Shown: positions 7,661-15,865, numbered from the stretch's first letter. The stretch is DNA of 21,741 bases from NBML01 sp029939535 (GCA_029939535.1 JAOZST010000050.1:1-21741), one strand, 5' to 3'. Made by a program: numbers and translations. Notes: generated by a model from the letters alone, not told the origin.

Positions 7661-8235
7661 ACTACTCCAGTAAAAAAAAACTGGTCTATCCCCTGATTGG
7701 TTTGCTGTTAGTCATTATTATCGGGCTTGGGATCTTTTTCTATCTCAACAAACTTTTAAACACTCCGGTTTCCATAAAAGAGATTAAAATCGACTCCAAA
7801 GCTGCTTTAAAACTAAGTGTTCTGGAACAGATTTCCAAAAAAAACGGAATCACAGAATGGGAATTAAAGGCTTCCACTGCCACATTAATGAAAAATGAAG
7901 ACAGGGCAGTACTTACGGATGTCAATGTTGTTTTTTATACAAAGGAAAAAACCAAAGTTGTCTTAACATCCCAGGAAGGTATCCTCAACACTTCCACCCA
8001 TGACATGACTTTCTTAAAAAATGTAGTTGTCACCCATGAAACTTCTACACTGAGAACTGATAAGTTGCATTATGAAAAAAAACCACATATACTATATTCA
8101 AATTCAGCGGTTACCCTTGAAGACAAGGGTTCAGTCCTAAAAGCTGACTCAATGAAGACAGAGTTAAACAAGAACAGAATAATTTTACAAGGACATGTTA
8201 AAGGAAAATTCAGTGAAAATTTTGACATCCCATAA
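7657..8235 (+). CDS. lptC: LPS export ABC transporter periplasmic protein LptC
   Basis: Bitopic inner-membrane protein that receives LPS from the LptB2FG transporter and passes it to LptA. The 192-residue product (from ATG 7657) has a short basic N-terminus, a single membrane segment at about residues 11-30 and a periplasmic OstA-like beta-jellyroll region of about 150 residues. The ATG overlaps the kdsC stop in ATGA, which supports this start over an upstream in-frame ATG at 7627 inside kdsC. Assignment rests on size, topology, weak OstA-like pattern and position directly before lptA and lptB. lptD, lptF and lptG are not in the window. Confidence 0.88.
   Translation: MNYSSKKKLVYPLIGLLLVIIIGLGIFFYLNKLLNTPVSIKEIKIDSKAALKLSVLEQISKKNGITEWELKASTATLMKNEDRAVLTDVNVVFYTKEKTKVVLTSQEGILNTSTHDMTFLKNVVVTHETSTLRTDKLHYEKKPHILYSNSAVTLEDKGSVLKADSMKTELNKNRIILQGHVKGKFSENFDIP
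8200..8205 (+). promoter_or_regulatory. Ribosome-binding site deciding the lptA start
   Basis: AAAGGA lies 7 bases before a GTG at 8213. For the upstream ATG at 8195 the only purine run ends 1 base away, too close for initiation. The GTG is therefore the more likely start. Confidence 0.5.
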
Positions 8236-8842
8236 GCCTGGTTCTGCTATTTTTACCATCATCCTTTCAGGGCTGATTTTTTCCCTGATCTTATTCTGTG
8301 CCCAGGCCTCATTTGCCCAGGCACCCAAAAGCAAAGAGAAAAAAAACTTAACAGAAAAAAAATTGACTCCAGATAAAAAAGAAGTCCTTGATAAAAAAGA
8401 AATCACTGATAAAATTCTTAATGTCACTTCTGATAAAATGATTGCCTGCAAGGATGGTTCCATGGTGGAATTTATTGGAAATGCAAGGGCAACCAGGGAA
8501 GACTCAATTATTTTAGCAGATTCAATAAAGATATTTTTCAATGACTCTGAAACAAAAGAAAAAGATCAAAGCAGCGTTAAAAAAATTATTTCCCAGGGCA
8601 ATGTAAAATATACTTCAGGGGAAAATAAAGCCTTTGCTGACAAAGCGGTCTATACAATTGACAGTGAAATCCTGGTGCTTACAGGAAAATCTCCAAAACT
8701 ACTTACCGGAAAAAGCCATGTTACCGGAAAAAAAATAACCTTATTCAGAAAAGAGGACAGGGTTCTGGTTGAAAGTGATGAAAAAACCCGAGTTCAAGCT
8801 GTTTTCAATCCTGAAGACCAGAAAAAAGGTACAGAGCAATAG
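8213..8842 (+). CDS. lptA: LPS transport periplasmic protein LptA (OstA family)
   Basis: Forms the periplasmic bridge that carries lipopolysaccharide from LptC to the outer membrane. With the GTG start at 8213 the protein has 209 residues; the ATG at 8195 would add six and a larger overlap with lptC. A signal peptide covers the first 35 or so residues, with a likely cleavage in ASFA-QAP. A lysine-rich linker with DKKEVL/DKKEIT repeats follows, then an OstA beta-jellyroll domain (motifs VTSDKM, FIGNARA, ISQGNVKYTSG and ADKAVYTID). The 3' end of lptC overlaps it by 23 bases, and lptB begins at the base after its stop, so the three are probably translated together. Start codon is the main uncertainty. 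Confidence 0.88.
   Translation: MKILTSHKPGSAIFTIILSGLIFSLILFCAQASFAQAPKSKEKKNLTEKKLTPDKKEVLDKKEITDKILNVTSDKMIACKDGSMVEFIGNARATREDSIILADSIKIFFNDSETKEKDQSSVKKIISQGNVKYTSGENKAFADKAVYTIDSEILVLTGKSPKLLTGKSHVTGKKITLFRKEDRVLVESDEKTRVQAVFNPEDQKKGTEQ
8372..8416 (+). repeat. In-frame 18-bp repeat in the lptA linker
   Basis: GATAAAAAAGAA followed by six variable bases occurs at 8372-8389 and 8390-8407, with a partial third copy (GATAAAATT) at 8408-8416. It encodes DKKEVL, DKKEIT, DKI in the charged linker between the signal peptide and the OstA domain. Confidence 0.75.
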
Positions 8843-9565
8843 ATGTCAAAACTGGTGCTTAAAAATTTAGTAAAAACCTATGGCGACAAAACAGTTGTAA
8901 ACAAGGTTAATTTGACCGTAAGCCAGGGAAAGGTTACAGGACTTCTTGGACCAAATGGTGCCGGAAAAACAACTACATTTTACATGACTGTCGGAATGAT
9001 CACACCCAATGGGGGAAATGTTTATCTGGGTCATGATGATATCACCCAGCAGCCAATGTATATAAGGGCCAGGAAAGGGATTGGATACCTGCCCCAGGAA
9101 TCTTCCATTTTTAAAAAATTAACAGTAAAACAAAACATTACAGCCATACTTGAAGTATTGCCCCAAAATGGGATTGATGTTGAAAAAAAAGCTGCTGACC
9201 TCATGAATGAACTGGGTATTGAGCGATTGGCCAACCAGAAAGCCGCCTCTTTATCAGGTGGAGAAAGACGACGTCTTGAAATTTCCCGGGTTCTTGCAAC
9301 TGACCCCATGTTTATTCTCCTTGATGAACCCTTTGCAGGGATTGACCCCCTTGCAGTAATAGACATTCAGCAAATCATTTCCCAGCTGACCGATAAGGGT
9401 ATAGGGGTTTTAATTTCAGACCACAATGTCAGGGAAACATTGGGCGTATGTGATCAGGCATATATTATGAGTCAGGGTATTGTGATTGAGTCAGGATCTC
9501 CTGAAAAAATCATTTCAAGTGAAATAGCCAAAAAAATCTATCTGGGAGATAATTTTAAACTTTAA
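8843..9565 (+). CDS. lptB: LPS export ABC transporter ATPase LptB
   Basis: Cytoplasmic ATPase that powers LPS extraction from the inner membrane with LptF/LptG. The 240-residue protein has all ABC motifs: Walker A GPNGAGKT (36-43), Q-loop Q85 in YLPQE, signature LSGGE (137-141), Walker B FILLDEP with catalytic E162, and switch H194 in SDHN. FAGIDPLAV after Walker B is typical of LptB. The ATG directly follows the lptA TAG, and rpoN starts one base after the stop. The lptB-rpoN adjacency is conserved across many Proteobacteria. Confidence 0.97.
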   Translation: MSKLVLKNLVKTYGDKTVVNKVNLTVSQGKVTGLLGPNGAGKTTTFYMTVGMITPNGGNVYLGHDDITQQPMYIRARKGIGYLPQESSIFKKLTVKQNITAILEVLPQNGIDVEKKAADLMNELGIERLANQKAASLSGGERRRLEISRVLATDPMFILLDEPFAGIDPLAVIDIQQIISQLTDKGIGVLISDHNVRETLGVCDQAYIMSQGIVIESGSPEKIISSEIAKKIYLGDNFKL

Positions 9566-9566
9566 T

Positions 9567-11009
9567 ATGGAATTAGGATTACAACAAAGCCTTACATTGA
9601 CACAGCAGTTGGTGATGACACCCCAACTGCAGCAGGCCATAAAACTGCTTCAATTGTCAAGATTAGAACTGGCGGAGATGATTCAGCAGGAAATGGAGCA
9701 GAACCCTGCACTTGATGAAACTACCAACGAGGATATCACTGATAAAGATATCACCGCCAAGGAGATTGACCCCCCTTCAACTGAAAAAGAATCCCCTGTC
9801 AAGGAAGTCACCATAGAAGAGAAGGTCAGATCTGACACAGACTGGGAAAACTATATTAATGAATATAATTCCACCGGACGGGTATATACTGAATCAGAAA
9901 ACACTGAAGCTCCAAATTTTGAAGCATTTACTTCAGAGAAAAAAACCCTTGAGGCCCATCTCAAATGGCAGTTGATGCTGTCTGGACTCAATTCTGAGGA
10001 AGAAAACATTGGCCATGTAATCATTGGGAACCTGAACCGGGACGGCTATCTCTGCTCTGATGTTGAAGACATTGCAAAAGTTTCAGAAGTGGAGCCGGAA
10101 ATGGTGGAAAAGGTCCTCTCCGTACTACAGACCCTTGATCCCCCGGGAGTCTGTGCAAGGGATCTTTGTGAGACCCTGCTGATCCAGGTAAAACAGCTGG
10201 GAATTGAAAATCCTGTGATCACAGAAATTATTAGACACCATTTAAAAAACCTTGAGAACAGAAACACAAAAAAAATAGCAAAAGCCCTTAAAATTTCCCC
10301 TGATGATGTCAGGGCAGCCGTGAAAATTATTCAATACCTGGAACCTAAGCCGGGACGAAAATTTTCCATGGATGAACCCTCCTATATAACACCGGATATA
10401 TATGTTTACAAAGAAGAGGACGGTTTTAAAATTGTCATGAATGATGATGGACTGCCCAAATTAAGAATCAGCCGGTTTTACAGAACAGCCATTGCGGACG
10501 GGAAAAAAATTTCAAAAGAAACCAAATCATATTTAAATGAAAAAATGCAGTCTGCTTCCTGGCTTATCAAAAGTATTCATCAACGCCAGAAAACCATTTA
10601 CCTTGTAATGGAAAGCATAATTAAATTCCAGCGTGAATTTTTTGAAAAAGGAATAGCCTATCTAAAGCCCCTTATTTTAAAAGATATTGCAGAAGATATT
10701 GAGATGCATGAGTCAACTATCAGCCGGGTTACAACCAATAAATACGCCTATACCCCCCAGGGGTTATTTGAATTGAAATATTTCTTTAACAGTTCCATAG
10801 GACGAACTGGTGGAGAATCAATGGCATCAGCAAGTGTCAAGGAAAAAATTCGCCTGCTCATTGGAAATGAGGATGCCAACCACCCACTAAGCGATGACAG
10901 GATTGCAACAATTCTTCAGGAATCTGACATTCAAATTGCCAGAAGAACCGTTGCAAAGTACAGGAAGGTTCTCAAGATCCTGCCTTCCAATAAACGGAAA
11001 CAACTTTAG
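9567..11009 (+). CDS. rpoN: RNA polymerase sigma-54 factor
   Basis: Alternative sigma factor for -24/-12 promoters that need AAA+ activators, such as the regulator at 59-1444. The 480-residue protein starts with the glutamine-rich region I (about 1-50, e.g. QQLVMTPQLQQAI), followed by an acidic linker (about 50-110), the core-binding region, a helix-turn-helix (DIAEDIEMHESTISRVT) and the RpoN box ARRTVAKYR (458-466). It begins one base after lptB with no strong ribosome-binding sequence of its own, so it is probably coupled. hpf, ptsN and rapZ follow. The acidic linker contains a short in-frame 15-base repeat. Confidence 0.97.
   Translation: MELGLQQSLTLTQQLVMTPQLQQAIKLLQLSRLELAEMIQQEMEQNPALDETTNEDITDKDITAKEIDPPSTEKESPVKEVTIEEKVRSDTDWENYINEYNSTGRVYTESENTEAPNFEAFTSEKKTLEAHLKWQLMLSGLNSEEENIGHVIIGNLNRDGYLCSDVEDIAKVSEVEPEMVEKVLSVLQTLDPPGVCARDLCETLLIQVKQLGIENPVITEIIRHHLKNLENRNTKKIAKALKISPDDVRAAVKIIQYLEPKPGRKFSMDEPSYITPDIYVYKEEDGFKIVMNDDGLPKLRISRFYRTAIADGKKISKETKSYLNEKMQSASWLIKSIHQRQKTIYLVMESIIKFQREFFEKGIAYLKPLILKDIAEDIEMHESTISRVTTNKYAYTPQGLFELKYFFNSSIGRTGGESMASASVKEKIRLLIGNEDANHPLSDDRIATILQESDIQIARRTVAKYRKVLKILPSNKRKQL
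9732..9770 (+). repeat. In-frame 15-bp repeat in rpoN region II
   Basis: GATATCACTGATAAA (9732-9746) and GATATCACCGCCAAG (9747-9761) encode DITDK and DITAK, with a third diverged start (GAGATTGAC). The repeat lies in the poorly conserved acidic linker of sigma-54, where length changes should be tolerated. Confidence 0.6.
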
Positions 11010-11020
11010 GGAGGTTTTTT

Positions 11021-11569
11021 ATGCAGACAACCATAACCTTTAAAAAAATCGATTCCTCTGATTCCTTAAAATCCTACGTCAAAAAAAAACTGGATAAATT
11101 CGATAAAATGCTGGATAACCCTGCTGAAGCCCATGTAGTATTATCCGTCCAGAAAATCAGACATATTGTCGAACTTACATTAACCTGCGACAGGCTTAAG
11201 ATCCATGCCAAGGAAGAATCAGAAAGCATGTATTCTTCCATTGATACCCTCATGGACAAAGTAAAAGCTCAAATCAAAAAAAATAAAGAAAAGGTCAAAC
11301 GGCATATGTCTGGAAAGAAACAAAGTCTGAAAAATGATACAATTGAATTCACTTCTGCAGGGGCTGTTCCTGCAGCAGACACCCGTATTCTTGATGAAAT
11401 TTTAATAGAAACCATTGACTATAAGCCGATGGATGTTGATGATGCAGTGATTGAGTTCAATACAGGAAGCCTGGCATTTTTTGTATTCAATAATGCCAGG
11501 ACCGAAAAATTGAATGTCCTATATAAACATAATAATGGCAAACTGGGGCTCATCCAACCCAAGGGATAA
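11021..11569 (+). CDS. hpf: Long-form ribosome hibernation promoting factor
   Basis: Binds the 30S decoding region and, through its C-terminal domain, promotes formation of inactive 100S ribosomes in slow growth. At 182 residues it has an S30AE domain (about 1-100) and the C-terminal dimerisation domain (about 119-182, with AVIEFNTGSLAFFVF). The long form is typical of most bacteria, unlike the short HPF of E. coli, which sits at the same place in the rpoN cluster. GGGAGG lies a few bases upstream of the ATG, the clearest ribosome-binding site of this operon. This suggests that hpf can be translated independently of rpoN. Confidence 0.95.
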   Translation: MQTTITFKKIDSSDSLKSYVKKKLDKFDKMLDNPAEAHVVLSVQKIRHIVELTLTCDRLKIHAKEESESMYSSIDTLMDKVKAQIKKNKEKVKRHMSGKKQSLKNDTIEFTSAGAVPAADTRILDEILIETIDYKPMDVDDAVIEFNTGSLAFFVFNNARTEKLNVLYKHNNGKLGLIQPKG

Positions 11570-11576
11570 AAGTTCA

Positions 11577-12035
11577 ATGAAAATAAGTGAGATTCTTAAA
11601 AAAGATTCAATTATTGCCAATCTGACGTCTACAAATAAAAACGGAATTCTCAAAGAATTATCCCTGGCTGTGGCAAAAGACAGCAATGCCCTGCCCGATG
11701 ATATTGCAGCGGTTTTAATGGAAAGGGAAGCCCTGGGCAGCACAGGAATAGGAGGCGGCATTGCCATACCACACGGGAAACTTGATTCCATAGAATCAGT
11801 GACCATTGGATTTGGACTAAGCCCCCAGGGAGTAGAGTATGATTCCCTTGATGACCGCCCGGTTCACATTTTTTTTCTGCTGTTGACACCGGAAAACAAT
11901 ACTGGCAGTCATTTAAAAGTATTGGCACAAATCTCAAAACTTTTAAAAAAAGACCAGTTTAAAAAAGGGTTAAAAGCAGCCAAGTCCCGGGAAGAAATTT
12001 ACGAAATCATTATGGGGCAGGATGAAGAGTTTTAA
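11577..12035 (+). CDS. ptsN: Nitrogen-type PTS EIIA protein
   Basis: Regulatory phosphotransfer protein (EIIA-Ntr/fructose-type family) with no sugar-transport partner here. The 152-residue protein carries the phospho-accepting histidine H66 in IAIPHGKL, preceded by the GSTGIGGG loop. The frame extends back to 11514, but I chose ATG 11577 (MKISEILKKD) because family homology begins there and AAGGGA lies about 10 bases upstream. It starts 7 bases after hpf, and its stop directly abuts the rapZ start. In Enterobacteria EIIA-Ntr signals nitrogen and potassium state; here it is presumably phosphorylated by an EI and HPr encoded elsewhere. Confidence 0.94.
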   Translation: MKISEILKKDSIIANLTSTNKNGILKELSLAVAKDSNALPDDIAAVLMEREALGSTGIGGGIAIPHGKLDSIESVTIGFGLSPQGVEYDSLDDRPVHIFFLLLTPENNTGSHLKVLAQISKLLKKDQFKKGLKAAKSREEIYEIIMGQDEEF

Positions 12036-12917
12036 ATGGGAAATCAAAAAGTCTATATCATAACAGGACTTTCGGGTTCAGGAAAAAGTACTGCTATTCA
12101 GGCATTTGAAGATGCATCCTACTATTGTGTGGACAATATGCCCATGAAGCTGTTGCCTAAATTTCTTGATCTTCCCTTTAAAGAAAACCCAGATATCAAA
12201 GGAACTGCATTTGTAATGGATATGCGGTCTAAAAACTTCATTCAAGACTATGCATCTGGAATCTCTTCAATTGAAGAGCTTGGAATTTCACCTGAAATTA
12301 TTTTCCTTGAAGCCAGTGTGAACACCCTGCTGAAACGATACAGCCAAACCCGAAGACACCATCCCATTGCCCATGAAAAGACACTTTTGGAAAGTATTAC
12401 ATCCGAAAAAAAAATAATGCAGTTTATTAAACAGAAAGCCCACCATATAATTGACACCAGTGCCTATAACGTTCATGAATTAAAATCCATTATTCTGGAT
12501 CTTATCCATGACGGTAAAAAATCCGTGGATTTAATGAAACTTAATATCCTTTCTTTTGGCTTTAAATACGGAATTCCCAATGATGCCGACCTTGTCATGG
12601 ACTTAAGATTCCTTTCCAATCCCTATTTCATACCTGAATTAAAAAACCTGGACGGAGAATCTGCAGATGTAAAAAAATTTATCATGACAAATCCGGAAAC
12701 CAAAGAATTCCTTGATAAATATTTCACTTTGATAGACTTTTTAATTCCTTTATACAAAAGAGAAAACAAGGCATATTTAACCATTGCCGTTGGTTGTACC
12801 GGTGGCCGTCACAGAAGTGTTGCCATTGCCAGAACCATTTTTGAACACCTTAACAAAAAAGGGCTAACCCCTGGCATTACCCACAGGGATATAGACAGGG
12901 ACGTAAAAGAAAAATGA
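12036..12917 (+). CDS. rapZ: RapZ/YvcJ-family nucleotide-binding protein
   Basis: P-loop protein. In E. coli it binds small RNAs and directs RNase E to GlmZ, thereby tuning glucosamine-6-phosphate synthase, which supplies cell-wall and LPS precursors. The 293-residue protein shows Walker A GLSGSGKS (11-18), VDNMP shortly after, and the C-terminal motif GCTGGRHRSV (253-262) typical of the family. It begins directly after ptsN and its stop overlaps the EIIA-Man start as ATGA. Whether the RNA function is conserved in this lineage is unknown; no GlmY/GlmZ-like RNA was seen in the window. Confidence 0.95.
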   Translation: MGNQKVYIITGLSGSGKSTAIQAFEDASYYCVDNMPMKLLPKFLDLPFKENPDIKGTAFVMDMRSKNFIQDYASGISSIEELGISPEIIFLEASVNTLLKRYSQTRRHHPIAHEKTLLESITSEKKIMQFIKQKAHHIIDTSAYNVHELKSIILDLIHDGKKSVDLMKLNILSFGFKYGIPNDADLVMDLRFLSNPYFIPELKNLDGESADVKKFIMTNPETKEFLDKYFTLIDFLIPLYKRENKAYLTIAVGCTGGRHRSVAIARTIFEHLNKKGLTPGITHRDIDRDVKEK

Positions 12918-13327
12918 CAGGTATACTAGTAGTAACCCATGCAAATTTAGGAAGTGCGCTCATTGAAACCCTTGAATTCATACTTGAAAAAGAACAGGAA
13001 AAACTCCTTTCCATATCAATTGACATAAAACAGGATCCAGATAACCTACGAAAAAAAATTAAACAGGGTATTTCCAAAGTAAAATCGGAAAATGGGGTTC
13101 TTATACTCACAGACATGTTCGGGGGAACCCCTTCCAATCTGTCCTATTCTTTTCTTGATGAAGGCAAAATTGAAGTCCTTTCCGGGGTAAATCTCCCTAT
13201 TCTCTTAAAGGCAGTCACTTCTCGAAAAAAAATGGACATAAAAACATTAACCGCCTCACTTGTTGAGCACGGCAAAAGAAGTATCTCCCTTGCAAGTGAT
13301 ATTCTCAAGGGAACCAAACGATCTTAA
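12914..13327 (+). CDS. Mannose-type PTS EIIA domain protein
   Basis: Small 137-residue protein of the EIIA-Man family. It has the phospho-accepting H9 in VVTHANLG and the conserved LTDMFGGTPSN turn at about 65-75. No EIIB, EIIC or EIID transporter genes follow, so it is probably a regulatory phosphocarrier rather than part of a sugar permease. It takes the place that the HPr-like npr gene holds after rapZ in Enterobacteria. Its ATG overlaps the rapZ stop by 4 bases (ATGA), which suggests coupled translation. HPr and enzyme I are not in the window. Confidence 0.9.
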   Translation: MTGILVVTHANLGSALIETLEFILEKEQEKLLSISIDIKQDPDNLRKKIKQGISKVKSENGVLILTDMFGGTPSNLSYSFLDEGKIEVLSGVNLPILLKAVTSRKKMDIKTLTASLVEHGKRSISLASDILKGTKRS

Positions 13328-13357
13328 TTTTTACCCTATAATACAGGAGAATAAAAA

Positions 13358-14365
13358 ATGACCATTAAATTAGGCATTAACGGCTTTGGCAGAATCGGAA
13401 GGCTGGTTTTCCGAGCGGCTGCCAACAATCCTGATGTTGAAATCACTGCAATAAATGATCTGACAGATACTAAAACCATTGCCCATCTTCTTCAATATGA
13501 TTCAGTTCATGGACGCTTTCATAAGAATGTTACCACAAAAGATGATTCCATTGTAGTGGACGAAAAAGAAATCAAGGTAACTGCTTTTAAGGATCCTGCT
13601 CAAATCCCATGGCAGACGTCAGATGTGGATATTGTCTGTGAGTGCACAGGATTTTTCAGGGACAGGGACAGTGCATCCAAGCATCTTGAAGCCGGTGCAA
13701 AAAAAGTATTGATTTCAGCACCTGCTGCAAATCCTGACATCACAATTGTCATGGGAGTGAACCATGAATATTATAATCCCGGTTCCCACAACATTATATC
13801 CAATGCATCCTGCACCACCAACTGCCTGGCTCCTGTTGCAAAGGTATTGCTGGAAAATTTTGGTATTGTAGCTGGTATGATGACTACAATTCATTCCTAT
13901 ACAGGAGACCAGAGAATACTTGACTTTCCCCATAAGGATCTTCGAAGATCCCGGGCAGCAGCCCTGTCCATGATTCCAACCACAACAGGTGCTGCAAAAG
14001 CTGTTTCCCTTGTTCTTCCGGAACTTGAGGGAAAACTTAACGGACTTTCGGTCAGGGTTCCCACCCCCAATGTTTCTTTGGTTGATCTTGTGGTAACCAC
14101 GGAAAAAAAAGATTTGACAAAAGAAGAAGTCAATTTGGCCCTTGAAAGAGCATCCAGGGAAAACCTTGCCAACATCCTGGGATACAGCGATCTGCCCTTG
14201 GTTTCCATTGATTTTAATTCAAATCCCCTGTCATCCATTGTGGATGCCTCCTGTACAGATGTGATTAATGGAAATATGGTTAAAATCTTTTCCTGGTATG
14301 ATAATGAAGCAGGATATTCAAACCGCATGATTGACCTTGCCATATTGGTGGGAAAGTCCCTTTAA
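13358..14365 (+). CDS. gap: Glyceraldehyde-3-phosphate dehydrogenase, type I
   Basis: Oxidises glyceraldehyde 3-phosphate to 1,3-bisphosphoglycerate in glycolysis, or the reverse in gluconeogenesis. The 335-residue protein has the Rossmann start GINGFGRIGR, catalytic C152 in SNASCTTNC, H179 in TTIHSYTGDQ and the NAD-site loop with an Asp after the second strand (AINDLTD), which favours NAD over NADP. WYDNEAGYSNRM closes the family pattern. CAGGAG precedes the ATG. It is 30 bases after the EIIA-Man gene and 15 bases before tpiA. A pgk gene, which commonly separates gap and tpiA, is absent here. Confidence 0.97.
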   Translation: MTIKLGINGFGRIGRLVFRAAANNPDVEITAINDLTDTKTIAHLLQYDSVHGRFHKNVTTKDDSIVVDEKEIKVTAFKDPAQIPWQTSDVDIVCECTGFFRDRDSASKHLEAGAKKVLISAPAANPDITIVMGVNHEYYNPGSHNIISNASCTTNCLAPVAKVLLENFGIVAGMMTTIHSYTGDQRILDFPHKDLRRSRAAALSMIPTTTGAAKAVSLVLPELEGKLNGLSVRVPTPNVSLVDLVVTTEKKDLTKEEVNLALERASRENLANILGYSDLPLVSIDFNSNPLSSIVDASCTDVINGNMVKIFSWYDNEAGYSNRMIDLAILVGKSL

Positions 14366-14380
14366 CCCCTTGGAGGAGCC

Positions 14381-15139
14381 ATGAACAGAAAAATATTCAT
14401 TGCCGGAAACTGGAAAATGTATAAAACAGGACCTGAGGCAGTCCAAACGGCAAAAGAGCTGGCAGGCCTTTGTTCGGGTATAACAGAGACCGAGGTTATG
14501 ATAGCCCCCACTAATCTTTCTTTGCCTTTGGTTGCCCAGGCAGTGAAAGATTCAAACCTGAAAATCGGAGCTCAGAACCTGTATTTTGAAAAAAAGGGAG
14601 CATTTACCGGTGAAGTTTCAGCGGATATGATAAAAGCAGCAGGTGCTGAATATGTTATTATCGGCCACTCGGAAAGGCGCCAGTATTTTGGAGATACCGA
14701 TGAGCTGGTGTGCAAAAAAACAAAGGCTGCAATTCAGGCTGCCTTAAAACCTATATTGTGTATTGGTGAGACCGAAGACCAGCGGGACAAAGAAAATACT
14801 TTTTTTATTCTTGACAAACAGGTGTCGGATGGGTTAAAAGGCTTTGGTTCTGAAGAACTGACTGACCTGGTTCTTGCCTATGAACCAGTATGGGCAATAG
14901 GCACTGGTAAAACAGCAAATATCGAACAGGTAAAAGAGGTTCATCAATATTTAAGGGCATTGCTTGAAAAATTATTTTCAAAGACTCTGGCCATAAAAAC
15001 AAGAATATTGTACGGCGGTTCTGTAAAACCGGAAAACGCCAGGGATCTCATGGGTATCGAGGATGTAGACGGGGCTCTGGTAGGTGGAGCAAGCCTTGAT
15101 GTTGATAAATTTATTAACATTATACAATACAATGAATAA
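14381..15139 (+). CDS. tpiA: Triosephosphate isomerase
   Basis: Interconverts dihydroxyacetone phosphate and glyceraldehyde 3-phosphate. The 252-residue TIM barrel has K12 in GNWKMYK, catalytic H96 in IGHSERR, catalytic E168 in AYEPVWAIGTGK and the phosphate loop YGGSVKPENA. GGAGG lies 6 bases before the ATG. It follows gap by 15 bases and precedes secG by 19 bases; tpiA-secG linkage is common in bacteria. Confidence 0.97.
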   Translation: MNRKIFIAGNWKMYKTGPEAVQTAKELAGLCSGITETEVMIAPTNLSLPLVAQAVKDSNLKIGAQNLYFEKKGAFTGEVSADMIKAAGAEYVIIGHSERRQYFGDTDELVCKKTKAAIQAALKPILCIGETEDQRDKENTFFILDKQVSDGLKGFGSEELTDLVLAYEPVWAIGTGKTANIEQVKEVHQYLRALLEKLFSKTLAIKTRILYGGSVKPENARDLMGIEDVDGALVGGASLDVDKFINIIQYNE

Positions 15140-15158
15140 GGCATAATAAATAAATCAT

Positions 15159-15458
15159 ATGACAACTATAATAGTTACATTACATGTAAGCGTTTGCATT
15201 CTTTTGATCCTCATTGTTCTGCTTCAAAGCGGCAAGGGAGCGGAAATGGGTGTATCCATAGGAGGCGGTGCCAGCCAGACATTTTTTGGAGCATCCGGGC
15301 CGGCCAACATACTGACCAAGATAACCACTGGTGTTGCCATCATCTTCATGGTGACTTCACTGACCCTGGCTTACCTTTCAGGAAATCAGTCTGAAACCAG
15401 TGTTATGAAGGGTGACAGCATCCCGGCCCAGCAGCAAACTGAGCAGGCAACAGAATAA
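15159..15458 (+). CDS. secG: Preprotein translocase subunit SecG
   Basis: Small auxiliary subunit of the SecYEG channel in the inner membrane. The 99-residue protein has two membrane segments (about 2-22 and 52-72) joined by the conserved LLQSGKGAEMG...GGGASQTFFGASGPANILTK loop, with a short polar tail containing QQQ. The upstream ribosome-binding site is weak. The tRNA-Leu gene follows 25 bases after the stop, so it may share the transcript. Confidence 0.95.
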   Translation: MTTIIVTLHVSVCILLILIVLLQSGKGAEMGVSIGGGASQTFFGASGPANILTKITTGVAIIFMVTSLTLAYLSGNQSETSVMKGDSIPAQQQTEQATE

Positions 15459-15483
15459 AAAGCCTCAGAAAAAGATATAATGA

Positions 15484-15568
15484 GCCGAAGTGGTGGAATA
15501 GGTAGACACGCACGCTTGAGGGGCGTGTGGGGCGACCCGTGGGAGTTCAAGTCTCCCCTTCGGCACCA
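15484..15568 (+). tRNA. tRNA-Leu (anticodon GAG)
   Basis: The 85-base gene folds as a class II tRNA with acceptor stem GCCGAAG/CTTCGGC, anticodon stem CACGC/GCGTG around the loop TTGAGGG (anticodon GAG, reading CUC/CUU), a long variable arm, and T stem GGGAG/CTCCC with TTCAAGT. The 3' CCA is encoded (15566-15568). It lies directly after secG, the same pairing as secG-leuU in E. coli. A terminator follows. Confidence 0.97.
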
Positions 15569-15574
15569 AAAATA

Positions 15575-15610
15575 AGAAAAGCCACGGGCAAAAATGTTCG
15601 TGGTTTTTTT
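15575..15610 (+). terminator. Rho-independent terminator after tRNA-Leu
   Basis: CCACG (15582-15586) pairs with CGTGG (15599-15603) around a 12-base loop, with a flanking G-T pair and an A run facing a seven-T tract (15604-15610). It ends the secG/tRNA transcript. Confidence 0.75.
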
Positions 15611-15640
15611 ATTTACGTCCTAAGGAATTAAAGATTTTGT

Positions 15641-15853
15641 ATGGCCAAGGACAATAGAATAAATTGTTTTAAATGTAATTTCTTCTATATAACCTGGGAT
15701 GTTCATCATCCCCATGGTTGCAAAGCCATGGGATTTAAGACAAAACAGCTTCCCAGTGTTACGGTTTATCAATCCTCTGGAAAGCCTTGCCAGCTTTTTT
15801 CCAGAAAAAAGGACATTAAGCTCAAAAAAACATTAGGCCCAAAAAAACATTAA
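15641..15853 (+). CDS. Small conserved four-cysteine protein of unknown function
   Basis: 70-residue protein with C9-x2-C12 near the N-terminus and further cysteines at C27 (HGCKAMGFK) and C50 (SSGKPCQLF), a pattern that could bind zinc or an iron-sulfur cluster. The TW, HHPHGC, FKTKQLPS and SSGKPC segments resemble a short protein found in many Proteobacteria that I recall without a demonstrated function. The last 15 residues are very lysine-rich, which would fit nucleic acid contact. It sits alone between the tRNA terminator and the AAA+ gene. AAGGA is 14 bases upstream, further than usual, so the start is a little uncertain. Confidence 0.75.
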   Translation: MAKDNRINCFKCNFFYITWDVHHPHGCKAMGFKTKQLPSVTVYQSSGKPCQLFSRKKDIKLKKTLGPKKH

Positions 15854-15865
15854 AACTGCCCAGTC

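Noticed and set aside
9031..9366. 111-codon open frame opposite lptB
   Set aside because: Antisense shadow of a fully conserved ABC ATPase.
13337..13342. Perfect TATAAT before gap
   Set aside because: No acceptable -35 hexamer 16-18 bases upstream, and it abuts the ribosome-binding site, so a start there would leave almost no leader.
13897..14343. 148-codon open frame opposite gap
   Set aside because: Antisense shadow of GAPDH, serine/arginine-rich composition without recognisable motifs.
15476..15481. TATAAT just before tRNA-Leu
   Set aside because: A start 6-8 bases downstream would fall inside the mature tRNA; the tRNA is more likely processed from the secG transcript.
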